A DNA stretch of 64,000 nt from Mycobacterium sp. SM1 (GCF_018361265.1 NZ_JAFLNH010000002.1:1-64000); one strand, 5' to 3'; shown: positions 34,477 to 44,267, numbered from the stretch's first letter. A program made the numbers and translations. Notes: generated by a model not told the origin, from the sequence alone.

Positions 34477-35172
34477 ATGCACCTTATGTCGCTGACCTTA
34501 TCTGCCCTCGCTGTTGCCGCGACGGGTAACCTGCTGAGCATCCCCGTGACACGTGCGGATGGTGACGACAACACCCTCATACCGAACAATAAGCGACTGA
34601 ATGACGGCGTGGTCGCCAACGTCTACACTATCCAGCATCAGGCAGGTTGCAGCAACGACGTTAAGATAAGCCCGCAACTGCAACTCGCCGCCCAGCGCCA
34701 CACCAGGGACGTCTTGATAAATCGTGACCTAGACGGAGACATCGGCTCCGACGGGTCCACCCCGCAGGTGCGAGCCAATGCTGCGGGATTTCGCGGCAAG
34801 GTGGCCGAAACAGTGGCGATCAATCCAGCCTTAGCAATCAGCGGCGTTGAACTGATAAACCAGTGGTATTACAAACCAAACTATTTCGCAATTATGTCCG
34901 ACTGCGCCAACACCCAGATCGGCGTGTGGTCGGAAAACAGCCTGGACCGCACTGTTGTGGTGGCCGTTTATGGCCAGCCACAGCAACCAACCGGCACTGC
35001 TGGGCACGGAGCAGAAGCGTCGCCCCTGGCTTCACCTGGCGACAGGTCGCAGAATATGCCAATCGATCCCAGCCCAGACTACGATGCCAGCGATGAAATC
35101 GAGTTTGGCGTTGACTGGTTGCCCTGGATCCTCCGCGGTGTGTATCCGCCGCCTGCCATGCCGCCGAAGTAG
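34477..35172 (+). CDS. Secreted CAP-domain (SCP-like) protein
   Basis: The 231-residue protein has a signal peptide (LTLSALAVAATGNLLSIPVT, cleavage near TRA-DGDD) and a CAP-type domain: VVANVYTIQHQAGCSNDVKI, LQLAAQRHTRDVLINRDLDG, ANAAGFRGKVAETVAINP and VVAVYGQPQQP. An acidic tail (DPSPDYDASDEIEFGVDWLP) follows. Mycobacterial CAP proteins of this kind are exported and of uncertain role. ATG 34477 is chosen because the signal peptide starts there; the frame is open further upstream. It stands alone between the mce operon and the transposon nest. Confidence 0.72.
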   Translation: MHLMSLTLSALAVAATGNLLSIPVTRADGDDNTLIPNNKRLNDGVVANVYTIQHQAGCSNDVKISPQLQLAAQRHTRDVLINRDLDGDIGSDGSTPQVRANAAGFRGKVAETVAINPALAISGVELINQWYYKPNYFAIMSDCANTQIGVWSENSLDRTVVVAVYGQPQQPTGTAGHGAEASPLASPGDRSQNMPIDPSPDYDASDEIEFGVDWLPWILRGVYPPPAMPPK

Positions 35173-35639
35173 CTCAAAACGCCGTCTATTCGCAGGCCGT
35201 CTAACCCATAACCGGCTTTTCTCCAACGAACCTGCCGGTGTGGTCGGATTACCTATCGACGCCAATGTTTTTCGCGTGTGAGGGCGCCGCGGGTCAACGT
35301 CAAGAATATTGACGTGGAGACCGGGCAGCGGTGCCGGCCGGCGATCCTGCCAGCGTGGGCGCGCAGGTCAGCTCAGCTCAGACCCTGATTTCTCAGCTGG
35401 ACTGTGATGATCTTGTTTTCGGTGGTCGGGTCGGTGGTGGCTGCGTTGTTGGGCTGCGCTGATGGGGGTTGGAGGCTGTTGGGTGATGGTGTAATTGGGT
35501 GTGGGCGCGGCTGCGGCGGTGTGGTGACCGGTTTTGGTCCGGGTCGATCGCGTTGTGGCGGTGGAGGGTTGAAGATGGGGTGCGAGGTGTGCGTTGACGG
35601 GCCGGTTCGCGGCGGTCAACCGAAGGCCGGTAGTGGGTT
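35173..35639. other. Gene-free stretch before the transposon nest
   Basis: About 470 bases without a credible gene on either strand. The minus-strand frames are His/Pro/Thr-rich shadows of a G/T-rich plus strand. A small inverted repeat (CGTCAA and TTGACG around GAATA) lies near 35300. Nothing else is supported. Confidence 0.4.
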
Positions 35640-35736
35640 TCCCCTGAAAACGTGGTCGTGTCCCTGCGGCGGTGTAAAAGGGTTCGGACGTAGGTTCCCT
35701 CCAAGACGGGAAGTCTGAGGAAAGGAGCCTACGTCC

Positions 35737-36555
35737 GTGTCGAAGAGGATATCGCCTGCGCAGCGGTTGCAGGCAGAGATTGATGGGGTGTTCGCCGGTG
35801 GTGAGGATTTGTCGCGTGCAGTCGAGCGGGTGGCCCAGTTGGGCGCGCAGCTACTGCTGCAGTGCGCGTTGGAGGCCGAGGTGAGCGCGTTTTTGGGCCG
35901 GGATCTCTACCAGCGGGCCGCTACCAGCGAGGATCCGCGGGCTGGGATGCGTAACGGGTATTGCCCGACCACGGTCAAAACGACCGCCGGCCCGATCACG
36001 CTGGAGCGGCCGAAGGTGCGCGGCACCACCGAGCGGTTCGCCAGCCAGTTGTTCGGCACGGGGGTGACCAAGACCAACGCGCTGGAGTCGCTGGTGATCG
36101 CCGGGTTCGTGCGCGGGTTGTCGACCCGCGACGTGGAGGCCACCTTGGTCGAGGCGCTCGGCGAGGGCGCGGCGGTGTCGAAGTCGACGGTGTCGCGGGT
36201 GTGTGAGGACATCAAGACCCAGTTCGAGTCCTGGAGCCGTCGGCGCCTCGACGAGGTGGAGCTGGACTACCTGTTTTTGGACGGCAGCCATTTCACGTAC
36301 CACGCCAACGCCTCGGCCGAGCCGGTGCTGGCCGCGTGGGGCATCGACACCGACGGCAAACCGGTGTTCGTCGGGCTGGAGGCCGCCGCGAGCGAGTCCG
36401 GGGATGCCTGGGAGGGGTTTTTGCGCGGGCTCGGCGAGCGCGGGCTGGCCTGCCCGCTGCTGGTGATCAGCGACGGCGCACCCGGGTTGATCGGCGCGGT
36501 GGAGCGCACCATGGGTGCCGCGCTGCGCCAGCGGTGTCTGGTGCATCGCGCCAGA
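35737..36555 (+). pseudogene. IS256-family transposase, N-terminal half
   Basis: This is the first 273 codons of a mutator-type transposase: LGAQLLLQCALEAEVSAFLG, NGYCPTTVKTTAGPITLERP, the first catalytic Asp in DYLFLDGSHFTYHANA and the second in LLVISDGAPGLIGAVERT, then QRCLVHRAR. The native frame stops being IS256 at codon AGA 36553-36555. The following residues to the stop at 36615 come from the inserted element. Joining 36555 to 43659 restores HRAR followed by NILAKVPKNAQ. Confidence 0.88.
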
Positions 36556-37754
36556 ATTAACCGGCCCTCGCGGCCGGAGTCAAGAAGGCAGATCGGTCGA
36601 GTGATGGCGGCGTAGTCGTTGGAGGTGTTGATCGAGATTGGCCGCGACGCGCTGATGCCGGGCGGCCTCGTCGTCCCAGCCGCGGGCGTGGGCATCGGCT
36701 TGCAGGGCGCGGATGTCGTCGAGTTGCGCGCTGATCGTCGTGGTGGCCGCTGGGTCGGGGACGAAGAAGTCGCACTGTTCGCAGATGTTGGCGTAGGGGC
36801 AAGGCCCGGCGGCTTTGGGCCGGGCGCAAAAGCCGTGCGCGAGCCGGGTTTTGAGCATCTCGGCGTGCAGCCAGGCGACCTTGTCAGGTACTGGCGGTGC
36901 GGCGTTGACGGCGGTCAGTGGCAGCAGTTGACCGGCGCGGACCTTGTCCATCGCCGCCTGGTAGGCACTGCGGATGGTCGGGGTGGTGAGCTTGGCGTAG
37001 CGCAACGTCATCTCCGGGGTGACGTGGCCCATGAGCGCCATCAGCGCGGGTAACCCGATACCGCCGTTGATCAGGCTGGTGCCGAAGGTGTGCCGCAGCT
37101 GGTGTGGGGTGACGTGCAGCAGCTGCCCGTCGCGGCCGCGCAGCCCGGCGGCGGCGACGGCATCGAGCAGGCCCTTGCGCAGCCGGAATGACGTTGGCCG
37201 ACGGCCGTGTTCGAGGAATAAGAACTCAGTTAGCCGGCCGCCGCGGGGGTGAGGCAGCGCACGCTGGCGGCCCCGTTGGGCGATCCAGGCATCGATCACC
37301 TGCACGGTGTCCGGCTCCAGCGGCACCATGCGTTCGGAGTTCAGCTTGCCGACCGGCACTCGCAGCCAGGTGCCATGCCCGGCGAAGTCCAGCAGGCAGT
37401 CCAGTTCCAGGTCGAGCAGTTCGCCGAGGCGCATGCCGGTGGCGCGTAGCAGCAGCAGGCCGGTACGCACGAGTGCGTCATCGAGGTTGGCGACGGCCGT
37501 CGTCAGCGCCCGGTCGACGTCTGGGGTCAGGGCTCGGGGCAGCGCGTCGGGGGTGCGTGGGATGTCGGCGTAGAACAGCAGCCGCCGCGGCGGGGCCGAC
37601 GGCCAGCTCCAGCCGGCGATGTCTTCGAAGAAGCAGCGCAGGTCGACCACGTCTTGGTGGAACGCGACCACGCCGATGGTGCGGCGCTGGCGGTTCTTGC
37701 CGCGCCACGGCCGGGCCCGCGCCCACGCCAGATACGGCTCAATATGGCGGGTCC

Positions 37755-37760
37755 GTTCGA
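37755..37760. repeat. Target-site duplication GTTCGA, left copy
   Basis: The six bases GTTCGA precede the IS1634-family left end and recur at 39778-39783 after its right end. Deleting the IS with one copy joins the two tnpB halves in frame as LQEIE followed by RTRHIEPYL. Confidence 0.85.
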
Positions 37761-39777
37761 CCTGACTTCCGCAGATAGTGGGCACACGGATCGCCGGATT
37801 TGGGCGTTTACTAGCGCAAACGTGGGATGAGCCGATTTGGGTCGTGTTACTACACGACGCCAGCGATCCGGGCGGGGTTCGTCAGTCGGCGACGGCGGCG
37901 TCGATGCCGGGTGTGAAGGCGAGGTACTTGGGTGGTTCGGGTAGGTCGAGCGCGGCGAGGATGGTTTTCTGATCGCCGGTGAGGGCGGAGCGTTGCGCCA
38001 CGCGGCCGTCGGCGGTGGCGAAGGTGACCAGGTGCATGCGGTCGAGTTCGTGGCGCAGATTGCGCCAGGTGTCGCCGGTGCGGGTTTCTGCGACGCGGAT
38101 GAGAAGCAGTGCCAGCCAACACAGTTGGACGTGAGCGCGGATGCGGTCCTCGCGGTGGTGGTAGACCGGGCGCAGCCCCAGCGAGCTCTTGGCGTCGCGC
38201 CAGCCGCGTTCCACCGCGAGCAGCTGCTTGTAGGCGGCGGCCAAATCCTCGGCGGTAAGCGTGAGGTCGGAAGTGCGCAGCAGCCACTTGCCGTCGTAGT
38301 GGGCTTCACGTTGGGCGGCGGCGCGGTCGATGCGCAGCAGCCCGGTCTTGGTGCGCCGCAACAGCCTGCGCAGCCCGGGCTTGCCCTTCAAGGAGCCGAC
38401 GAACTCGTCGCGCTTGCGTTTCGGCCAGGCGTCCGAGCCATCGATCAGCCCGGAGAGGTGCTCGATGAGCCGCTCACGCACTGCTGCGTCACGGTCGGCG
38501 GCATCCGGGTTGTGGCACACCACGAACCGCTCCGCACGCACCCCCTCGTTGTTGCCGCCGCCGGGTGCCACCCGAATCTCCTTGACCCGCAGGTTGTCGG
38601 CCACGTCGTGGTAACGGCCGGGGCGGGCCAGCGCGTCGGCGGCCTCGGCGTTGGTGTGGCGCAGCTTCTCGGCGTGGATGTAGTGCCCGCCGCCGCGGGT
38701 GAGATAGGCGCGGTTGGCCGCGGAAGCAAACCCGGCGTCGGCCACCCACACCAGCCGGTGCAGATTCCACGATCCCAGATCGTCTTTGACCGTGCGGATG
38801 ATCCGCTGATCGCTCTCACTGCCGGGAAAGGTCCAGCAGCGCACCGGGATTCCGTCGCGGGTCACCGCCATCGCGATCACCACCTGAGGCCGGTCGTCGC
38901 GGTGGTCCTTGGACTTGCCGAACCGGCGCGCGGCCCGCTCGACCGCTTTCGCGGTGCCGTCGTCGACCTCGGGTTCGGGGGCCAGGTCGGCCAGTTCGTC
39001 GGGCACATCGACCTCCCAGTAGGTGGAGGTGGTGTCGATGAAGACGATGTCGACGTCCAGGTTGAGCAGGTGCGCGACCGAATCGAAGATCTGCGCGGCG
39101 ATCTCGCCTAGCGCGGCGAGCAAAAAGTCCATCGACCGATACGCCGCGTCATCGGAAAACCCGGGGCACTCGGCGATCGCGACCCGTTCGGCGACCCACC
39201 GTGCGGCGCCCAGCTTGCTGCCCGGTTCCAGCGCCCGCTGCGCCACCAGCGCGAACAGCACCCGCTCCACGGTCGCGGCGTCCAGGCGCCGGTCCGCGGC
39301 GACCCGGCGCAGCGCCGCGCCCACACCCAGCCGGTCCCAGAGTTGGTCGAGCACCCATGCCCCGCCGAAGCGGCGCGAGTCCAAGATCTCGATCTCGCCG
39401 GTGTGCGCGGCCGCGATCGCCTGTGCCGGGTCGAGGAACCGCGAGATCGAGGCGACCAGTCGGGCCAGCGCGTCGCGGTCCACGGTGTCAGCGCGGCCGA
39501 AGTTGTGGATCACCTTCGCCGAGGGCACCCCGGTGACCGGATGGCGTTCGCTGTGCGCCAGCTGCAGATACGACACCGTCGACCCGTCGCGGTTGCGCCG
39601 CTTCGTCTCCCGCAGGTACACCCCTACACTGCTAGCACATATTCGCTGGTGAAGTCCAGCGACACGCCAGAACTCGTGTGCCTACACGAATCCGCCGTTT
39701 CGGTGACTCTGCAAGCCTCCTACCAGCACAATCGCTCCGCGCTACCCCGAAATATGCCTACGAACTGCGGAAGTCGG
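37761..39777 (-). mobile_element. IS1634-family insertion sequence (2017 bp)
   Basis: Ends are CCTGACTTCCGCAG at 37761 and, inverted, CTGCGGAAGTCGG ending at 39777. It is flanked on both sides by GTTCGA, a 6-bp target duplication. It contains one intact transposase gene. The clean duplication and open gene indicate a recent insertion into the recombinase gene. Confidence 0.85.
37882..39621 (-). CDS. IS1634-family transposase
   Basis: A full-length 579-residue DDE transposase of the IS4/IS1634 group, like that of mycobacterial IS1549. The N-terminus is YLRETKRRNRDGSTVSYLQL. Catalytic-core segments are VDIVFIDTTSTYWEVDVPDE, AMAVTRDGIPVRCWTFPGSE, LVWVADAGFASAANRAYLTR and the YREK-like region around VERGWRDAKSSLGLRPVYHH. 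No stop or frameshift is seen, so it may be active. It starts 156 bp inside the right end of the element. Confidence 0.88.
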   Translation of the reverse strand: MYLRETKRRNRDGSTVSYLQLAHSERHPVTGVPSAKVIHNFGRADTVDRDALARLVASISRFLDPAQAIAAAHTGEIEILDSRRFGGAWVLDQLWDRLGVGAALRRVAADRRLDAATVERVLFALVAQRALEPGSKLGAARWVAERVAIAECPGFSDDAAYRSMDFLLAALGEIAAQIFDSVAHLLNLDVDIVFIDTTSTYWEVDVPDELADLAPEPEVDDGTAKAVERAARRFGKSKDHRDDRPQVVIAMAVTRDGIPVRCWTFPGSESDQRIIRTVKDDLGSWNLHRLVWVADAGFASAANRAYLTRGGGHYIHAEKLRHTNAEAADALARPGRYHDVADNLRVKEIRVAPGGGNNEGVRAERFVVCHNPDAADRDAAVRERLIEHLSGLIDGSDAWPKRKRDEFVGSLKGKPGLRRLLRRTKTGLLRIDRAAAQREAHYDGKWLLRTSDLTLTAEDLAAAYKQLLAVERGWRDAKSSLGLRPVYHHREDRIRAHVQLCWLALLLIRVAETRTGDTWRNLRHELDRMHLVTFATADGRVAQRSALTGDQKTILAALDLPEPPKYLAFTPGIDAAVAD

Positions 39778-39783
39778 GTTCGA
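39778..39783. repeat. Target-site duplication GTTCGA, right copy
   Basis: Second copy of the 6-bp direct repeat flanking the IS1634-family element; see the left copy at 37755-37760. Confidence 0.85.
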
Positions 39784-40587
39784 TCTCCTGCAGCCGGGTC
39801 ACTTCGGGGTGGTGCTCAGCGAGGTAGTCGAAGAACACCCGCAGCGCCTTGGTTCGCCCGGCCACGGTGTAGGGGCGCAGCGTGGTGGTGATCGTCTGCA
39901 CATAGCGAACGACCTCGGTGCGGATCAGCGGCTGGCGCACACCGGAGGCATGCACGAGTGGCCCGACCGCCACCGGTCGGCTCTGCCGCGGCGGGGTGCT
40001 CAGGCTGCCGAGCTGATAACAGGCCTGCTGCAAGGCGAACAGCCGGGTGCGGGCATGGTGGCGCGCCGAGGCAGACAGCGCGGCCGATCCATCCAATTGT
40101 CCGAGCACACAGGCGAAGTCGTCCTCGGTCAACCGCCGCACGGGTTTTCCCACGTGCAGGCAAATCGTCGAGGCGGCCAGCAGCCCGACCTGACGCTGCC
40201 AGTTGGCACTCCAGCCCAGCACCGCAGCGGCCTCGGCGACTGCGGCCACGTTGTCGGGCTCGTGGGCAGCCCACTCGACCGGTAGCCCGCACCCGGCTGG
40301 TTTGGCCAGCAGTAGCTCCACGTCGGGGACCAGGTGCCGCTGAATGAAACACCACGAGACGAACGACCACGCTTTGAACCGGTGTAGGTCTGTCAGCCGG
40401 GCAGGAGTGGGCCGACGCATCCACACCGCCAGGTCGGAAAAGCGGTCCACGAAGCGGCGCGCACTGCGACGCCGTGCGAATCGCACACTCGCGCAAAGCG
40501 ACATCGCCTCGACGTGCGCGTCGTAGGCAGCGATCAGCCCGGCTGCGCCGGGCAACGGCGCGGCGTCGGCCGCGCTAACCGCGACAC

Positions 40588-41652
40588 TTACCACGGCGAT
40601 GCCTTGCGAGCGGTGCTGTACTCGGCGCAGAGGGTCTCAGCCGATAGGTGCACGTATTTTCCCGTTGTCTCGGGGCTGGCATGTCCCATCAAGTCCCGCA
40701 GCACCAGCAGGTCGATCCCGGCCGCGGCCAACTGTGTGCCGTAGGTGTGGCGCAGCCGGTGGGGGCGCACCCGGGCTGCGCCCGAGCTGGCCCGGTGGGT
40801 GCGGAAGATTCGACGCATCCCAGCCTCGGTCAACGGCTGCCCTGCGGTCGGCCCGCGCAGCACGACAAAACACTGCTCGGTCGTGCAATCTGTTGGACGC
40901 TCAAGCCGTAGATAAGCAGCCAGTTCAGCGAAGAACGGCCGGTCCACCGGAACCACCCGTTCCCGACCACCCTTGCCGGCCACCCGCAACTGCCGGCGGG
41001 CGATGTCCACCTCGGCCAACAGCAGACCGCGGACCTCGGCGGCGCGTAGTCCGCCGAGCAGCATCAGCAGCACCATCGCGCGGTCGCGATGGGTGCCCAG
41101 GTCAGTCAGAAACGCCTCAATCTCAGCCAGCTCAAGGCTTTCCGGCAATAGCCGCTGCTGGCGCACCAGCCGGCCGCCTGACCGCGAGTGACGAGCCCGG
41201 ATATGGCCCAGCAAGCCCCGACGCGCCCGAAGCCCGCTGGTGCGCCGCGCCGCCGGCACCGGACTGGCCATCACCACGCCAGTGATCACCGCGAACTCGA
41301 ACAGGGCCCGCACCGCGGCGATGCGCCGGTTCTGCGTCGCGGCAGCGGCGCCCCGCCGCTCGGATAACCGGACCACTGTCGAACCCGCAGTGCGCTTGGG
41401 CTGGGTCTGCCAGTCCAGATAATCAAACAAGTCGGTCGGCCGCACCTCGGCCAGACCAACGCCCTGCCCGGTGAGAAACCGCAAAAAGTTCAACACGTCA
41501 TACGCATACGCGCGTCGCGTCGCCCGAGCGAAGTTTCTGCCCTGCAGATGCGCCAAGAACCGGTTCACCACCGCGACGTCGTCGCGCTGCCCAGCGGCAA
41601 CCTCACCGGCAATCAGAAAGACGTCTCCATCGCCGGCCACCCGAAGCCCCAT
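40588..41652 (-). CDS. TnpA-like tyrosine recombinase of the two-recombinase element
   Basis: A 354-residue tyrosine recombinase, near the 361 of Tn554 TnpA. A core-binding domain (FLAHLQGRNFARATRRAYAY, FLRFLTGQGVGLAEVRPTDL) is followed by the catalytic domain: Arg in LLGGLRAAEVRGLLLAE, Lys in GKGGRERVVPVD, His-x-x-Arg in RPHRLRHTYGTQLAAAG, His in LMGHASPETTGK and Tyr in KYVHLSAETL. Start 41652 is preferred to 41697 because a GGAGG site lies 5 bp ahead. It overlaps the tnpB start. The full catalytic set suggests it can still act, but its partner is broken. Confidence 0.82.
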   Translation of the reverse strand: MGLRVAGDGDVFLIAGEVAAGQRDDVAVVNRFLAHLQGRNFARATRRAYAYDVLNFLRFLTGQGVGLAEVRPTDLFDYLDWQTQPKRTAGSTVVRLSERRGAAAATQNRRIAAVRALFEFAVITGVVMASPVPAARRTSGLRARRGLLGHIRARHSRSGGRLVRQQRLLPESLELAEIEAFLTDLGTHRDRAMVLLMLLGGLRAAEVRGLLLAEVDIARRQLRVAGKGGRERVVPVDRPFFAELAAYLRLERPTDCTTEQCFVVLRGPTAGQPLTEAGMRRIFRTHRASSGAARVRPHRLRHTYGTQLAAAGIDLLVLRDLMGHASPETTGKYVHLSAETLCAEYSTARKASPW

Positions 41653-41703
41653 CGGCACCTCCACACGGAAAGCCACCGACCTCCAGTGTGAACACACACG
41701 AGC

Positions 41704-43609
41704 CCCACTAGTCCCTCAGTAAGCGTGTCGGCTGGGGTGGATAGGGCAAAGGCCTTACCCTGACTGGGTTTGCGACATCAACGCAGCCCAGCAAGAAAGG
41801 CCTTTGTGGTGAAGAAGATACCGCATGAGCAGAGTCGGCGAAACATTGCGCGGCGGCGGCGTCGGGTGGCGGCGCGGCACGCGCGGGCGGGGCGTTGGGG
41901 CGCGCGGCCCAAGCCGATGCTGAACTCGGGTCCGGTGCGCTACGAGGTTGGCGCCAACATCGACGCCACCGCCTTCGGGGGGATCGCCGCGGTGCACCGG
42001 CTGGTGACCAAGCTGGGGCTGGTCGAGCGGATCGACGAGGATCTGCAGTTGTTGAAGGTGCACCTGCCCTATCACGAATCCGACCATGTGTTGAACTTGG
42101 CCTACAACGTGGCCTGTGGCGGCACCCGCCTTGAAGACATCGAGCGGCTGCGCCACGACAGCGCCTACATGAACGCTTTGGGCGCGCAGCTGATCCCGGA
42201 TCCGACCACGGCCGGCGATTTCTGCCGCCGGTTCAGCGAGGCCGACGTGGCCACGTTGATGGAGGCCATCAACGCGGTGCGCCCGCAGCTGTGGGCGGGC
42301 CGGGGCGCTGAGCTGCTGGGCCCGATCGCCTACCTTGACGTGGACGGCACCATCGCACCCACCTACGGCCAACACAAGGCCGGGATGGACATGTCCTACA
42401 AGGGCATCTGGGGCTACGCGCCGCTGATCGTGTCGCTGGCCAACACCAAGGAAGTGCTCTACCTGGTCAACCGGCCCGGCAACGCGCCCAGCCACGCCGG
42501 GGCGGCGCAGTGGATCGACAAGGCCATCGAGCTGGTCACCCCGCACGCCGCACGGGTGTGTTTGCGCGGGGACACCGACTTCTCGTTGACCGCGCACTTC
42601 GACCGATGGGCCAAGCAGGTCGACTTCGTGTTCGCCATGGACGCCAGTGCCGCGCTGCGCTCGCGCGCCGAGGCGCTGGCCGAGGCCTGCTGGACACCGC
42701 TGCAGCGGCCCGCAGCCGCGCCGCCGCGCAGCGGGCAGCAGCGCCGGCGCGAGCCCAACCACAAGCGGCGCATCGTCGCCGAACGCGGCTATGTCAACCT
42801 TGAACTCAACGGCGAGGATGTCGCCGAGTTCACCTACCAGCCCGGCAAGTGTGGCCGACCCTACCGGGTGATCGCGCTGCGCAAGAACATCAGCAAGACC
42901 CGCGGTGAGCAGGCGCTCATCGACGAGGTCCGCTACTTCTTCTACATCACCACCCGCACCGATCTGACCCCCGCGCAGGTCGTGGCCTGCGCCAACGACC
43001 GCTGCGACCAGGAAAACGTCATCGAGCAGCTGAAAAACGGTGTCAACGCGCTGCGGGTGCCCCTTTATGACCTGGTCTCCAACTGGGCCCACATGGTCAT
43101 CGCCGCCCTGGCCTGGAACATCAAGTCCTGGTTTGCGATGATGCTGCACCACAAGGCCGACCGGCGCGACTGGATCAACATGGAGTTCCGCCGCTTTTGC
43201 ACCCAGGTGATCCTCATCCCCGCCATGATCATCCGCCGCGCCCGTGCCATTACCGTCCGGATCATCGGCTACCACCCCAGCCTGGACCGATTCTTCAGCG
43301 CCTACAACACCATTGAGCGCACTCGCTTCGGCTGACACCCACACCCGCCACTCGCCTACGGCCCTGCCGCACCCCACAGCACGCCAGCCCTGTCTCCGTT
43401 GCCCAAACCAGCGCACCTGGCGGCGTCCCCGCATGCCCTCACACCCGAACAACCCACGCAGAAGCAATAATCCAGCCAATCGACGACCGCTCACCCATCC
43501 GAAAACAGTCATCGACGCCCCAGACACCGCCCGACCGCCAAACCAAATCGAACTCCCGCACAATCCTGCAATCCGCTGGCAGCGACTCGCTTATTTAAGG
43601 ACTAGTGGG
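41704..43609 (+). mobile_element. IS1380-family insertion sequence (about 1.9 kb)
   Basis: Imperfect inverted repeats begin CCCACTAGTCCCTCAGTAAG at 41704 and, read from 43609 on the minus strand, CCCACTAGTCCTTAAATAAG. One transposase gene is inside. No 4-bp target duplication is seen (GAGC on the left, ACCT on the right), so the flanks may have changed. It lies 50 bp inside the right end of the two-recombinase element. Confidence 0.75.
41806..43335 (+). CDS. IS1380-family transposase
   Basis: A DDE transposase of about 509 residues typical of IS1380. Segments include FGGIAAVHRLVTKLGLVERI, NLAYNVACGGTRLEDIERLR, LGPIAYLDVDGTIAPTYGQH with the first Asp, CLRGDTDFSLTAHFDRWAKQ with the second, and the Glu in DRCDQENVIEQLKNGVNALR, followed by WAHMVIAALAWNIKSWFAMM. 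A GTG at 41806 is taken as start because IS1380 proteins begin with a short basic segment (VVKKIPHEQSRRNIARRRRR). The frame is undamaged, so the element may be mobile. A long minus-strand frame over the same DNA is its shadow. Confidence 0.87.
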   Translation: MVKKIPHEQSRRNIARRRRRVAARHARAGRWGARPKPMLNSGPVRYEVGANIDATAFGGIAAVHRLVTKLGLVERIDEDLQLLKVHLPYHESDHVLNLAYNVACGGTRLEDIERLRHDSAYMNALGAQLIPDPTTAGDFCRRFSEADVATLMEAINAVRPQLWAGRGAELLGPIAYLDVDGTIAPTYGQHKAGMDMSYKGIWGYAPLIVSLANTKEVLYLVNRPGNAPSHAGAAQWIDKAIELVTPHAARVCLRGDTDFSLTAHFDRWAKQVDFVFAMDASAALRSRAEALAEACWTPLQRPAAAPPRSGQQRRREPNHKRRIVAERGYVNLELNGEDVAEFTYQPGKCGRPYRVIALRKNISKTRGEQALIDEVRYFFYITTRTDLTPAQVVACANDRCDQENVIEQLKNGVNALRVPLYDLVSNWAHMVIAALAWNIKSWFAMMLHHKADRRDWINMEFRRFCTQVILIPAMIIRRARAITVRIIGYHPSLDRFFSAYNTIERTRFG

Positions 43610-43658
43610 ACCTCACCTGCGCCGAGCGTGTCGCCCCTGCGAGGGCCGGTTAACGGAT

Positions 43659-44185
43659 AACATCCTTGCCAAAGTGCCCAAAAACGCCCAAGCCGAGGTG
43701 AAGGCCGACTACTGGGCGATCTTCGATGTGCCCGAGAACATCGCGCCTGGCCGCGACGCGGTCACCTCGTGCACAAGAGGATCGACGCGTTCGCCAAGCG
43801 TTGGCGCGACTCGTATCCGGCGGCGGTGCGGTGTCTGCTTGATGACTGTGACTCGCTGACGGTCTACCTGCGGTTCCCACGGGAGCATTGGGCCCGGGTG
43901 CGCCACTCCAATTTCATCGAGCGGACCTTCGGGGAGACCCGCCGCCGAGTCAAGGTCATCGGCCGACTGCCCGGCGAGCACTCCTTCCTGAAGCTGGTGT
44001 GGGCCGTACTCGACCGCGCCTCGGCCGGCTGGCGCGGGTTCACCATGACACCGGCCGGGCTACGGCTACTACAGGACCTGCGAAGGTCGTTGCATGACCC
44101 ACCGACCCAACTGCCGCAACGAAATTCGGAAGTACGCGCCGAAACCGGAGCGGCGCCGGCCGATGCTGTCGGCGCCATCGCCTAA
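43659..44185 (+). pseudogene. IS256-family transposase, C-terminal half, frameshifted
   Basis: It resumes exactly at codon AAC 43659 (NILAKVPKNAQAEVKADYWA) after the inserted element. Near 43760 the frame slips by one base after GRDAV; the correct frame continues as VHKRIDAFAKRWRDSYPAAV, then YLRFPREHWARVRHSNFIER, TFGETRRRVKVIGRLPGEHS with the catalytic Glu, to TGA 44183-44185. So the transposase would remain inactive even if the insertion were removed. Confidence 0.85.
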
Positions 44186-44267
44186 AATCACAATCGCAAG
44201 TGAGCGGAATCTATGCCCGAACTTTTACACCGCGATTGGGACGCCACCGAAAACGTGGAGGTTTCCG

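Larger units (their letters stand above)
36580..40594 (-). pseudogene. TnpB-like tyrosine recombinase split by the IS1634-family insertion
   Basis: The N-terminal part (39784-40594) includes a helical domain with RFVDRFSDLAVWMRRPTPAR and ends VFFDYLAEHHPEVTRLQEIE. The C-terminal part (36580-37760) resumes at RTRHIEPYLAWARARPWRGK. It has the catalytic Arg in LLRATGMRLGELLDLELDCL, His-x-x-Arg in TPHQLRHTFGTSLIN, GHVTPEMTLRYAKL with the Tyr, and a Cys-rich tail (CPYANICEQCDFF). Removing the IS and one TCGAAC copy (minus strand) gives a continuous frame of about 660 codons, close to Tn554 TnpB (630). Its start overlaps the upstream TnpA-like stop by 7 bp. Only the IS insertion disrupts it. Confidence 0.75.
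36556..43658 (-). mobile_element. Tn554-like two-recombinase element inside IS256, itself twice interrupted
   Basis: The ends are inverted repeats TTAACCGGCCCTCGC at 36557-36571 and its complement GCGAGGGCCGGTTAA at 43639-43653. It contains a TnpA-like and a TnpB-like tyrosine recombinase on the minus strand. An IS1634-family element (37761-39777) sits inside tnpB and an IS1380-family element (41704-43609) near the right end. Minus those, the element would be about 3.2 kb. It lies precisely between two IS256 codons without a visible target duplication, as Tn554-like elements insert. Confidence 0.65.
35654..44248 (+). mobile_element. IS256-family element, split by a 7.1-kb insertion
   Basis: The inverted ends are GGTCGTGTCCCTGCGGCGGT (from 35654) and, read from 44248 on the minus strand, GGTGGCGTCCCAATCGCGGT, both continuing GTAAAAG. 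Flanking direct repeats GAAAACGT lie at 35646-35653 and 44249-44256, the 8-bp duplication expected for IS256 elements. Its transposase gene is cut after codon 273 by the element at 36556-43658; removing that insertion restores an IS of about 1.49 kb. Confidence 0.75.

Noticed and set aside
37993..39111. Plus-strand frame of 372 codons
   Set aside because: It is antisense to the IS1634-family transposase.
41697..41703. 4-bp target duplication for the IS1380-family element
   Set aside because: Left flank GAGC and right flank ACCT do not match, so no duplication can be claimed.
41755..43563. Minus-strand frame of 602 codons
   Set aside because: It is antisense to the IS1380-family transposase, which has a full DDE set.
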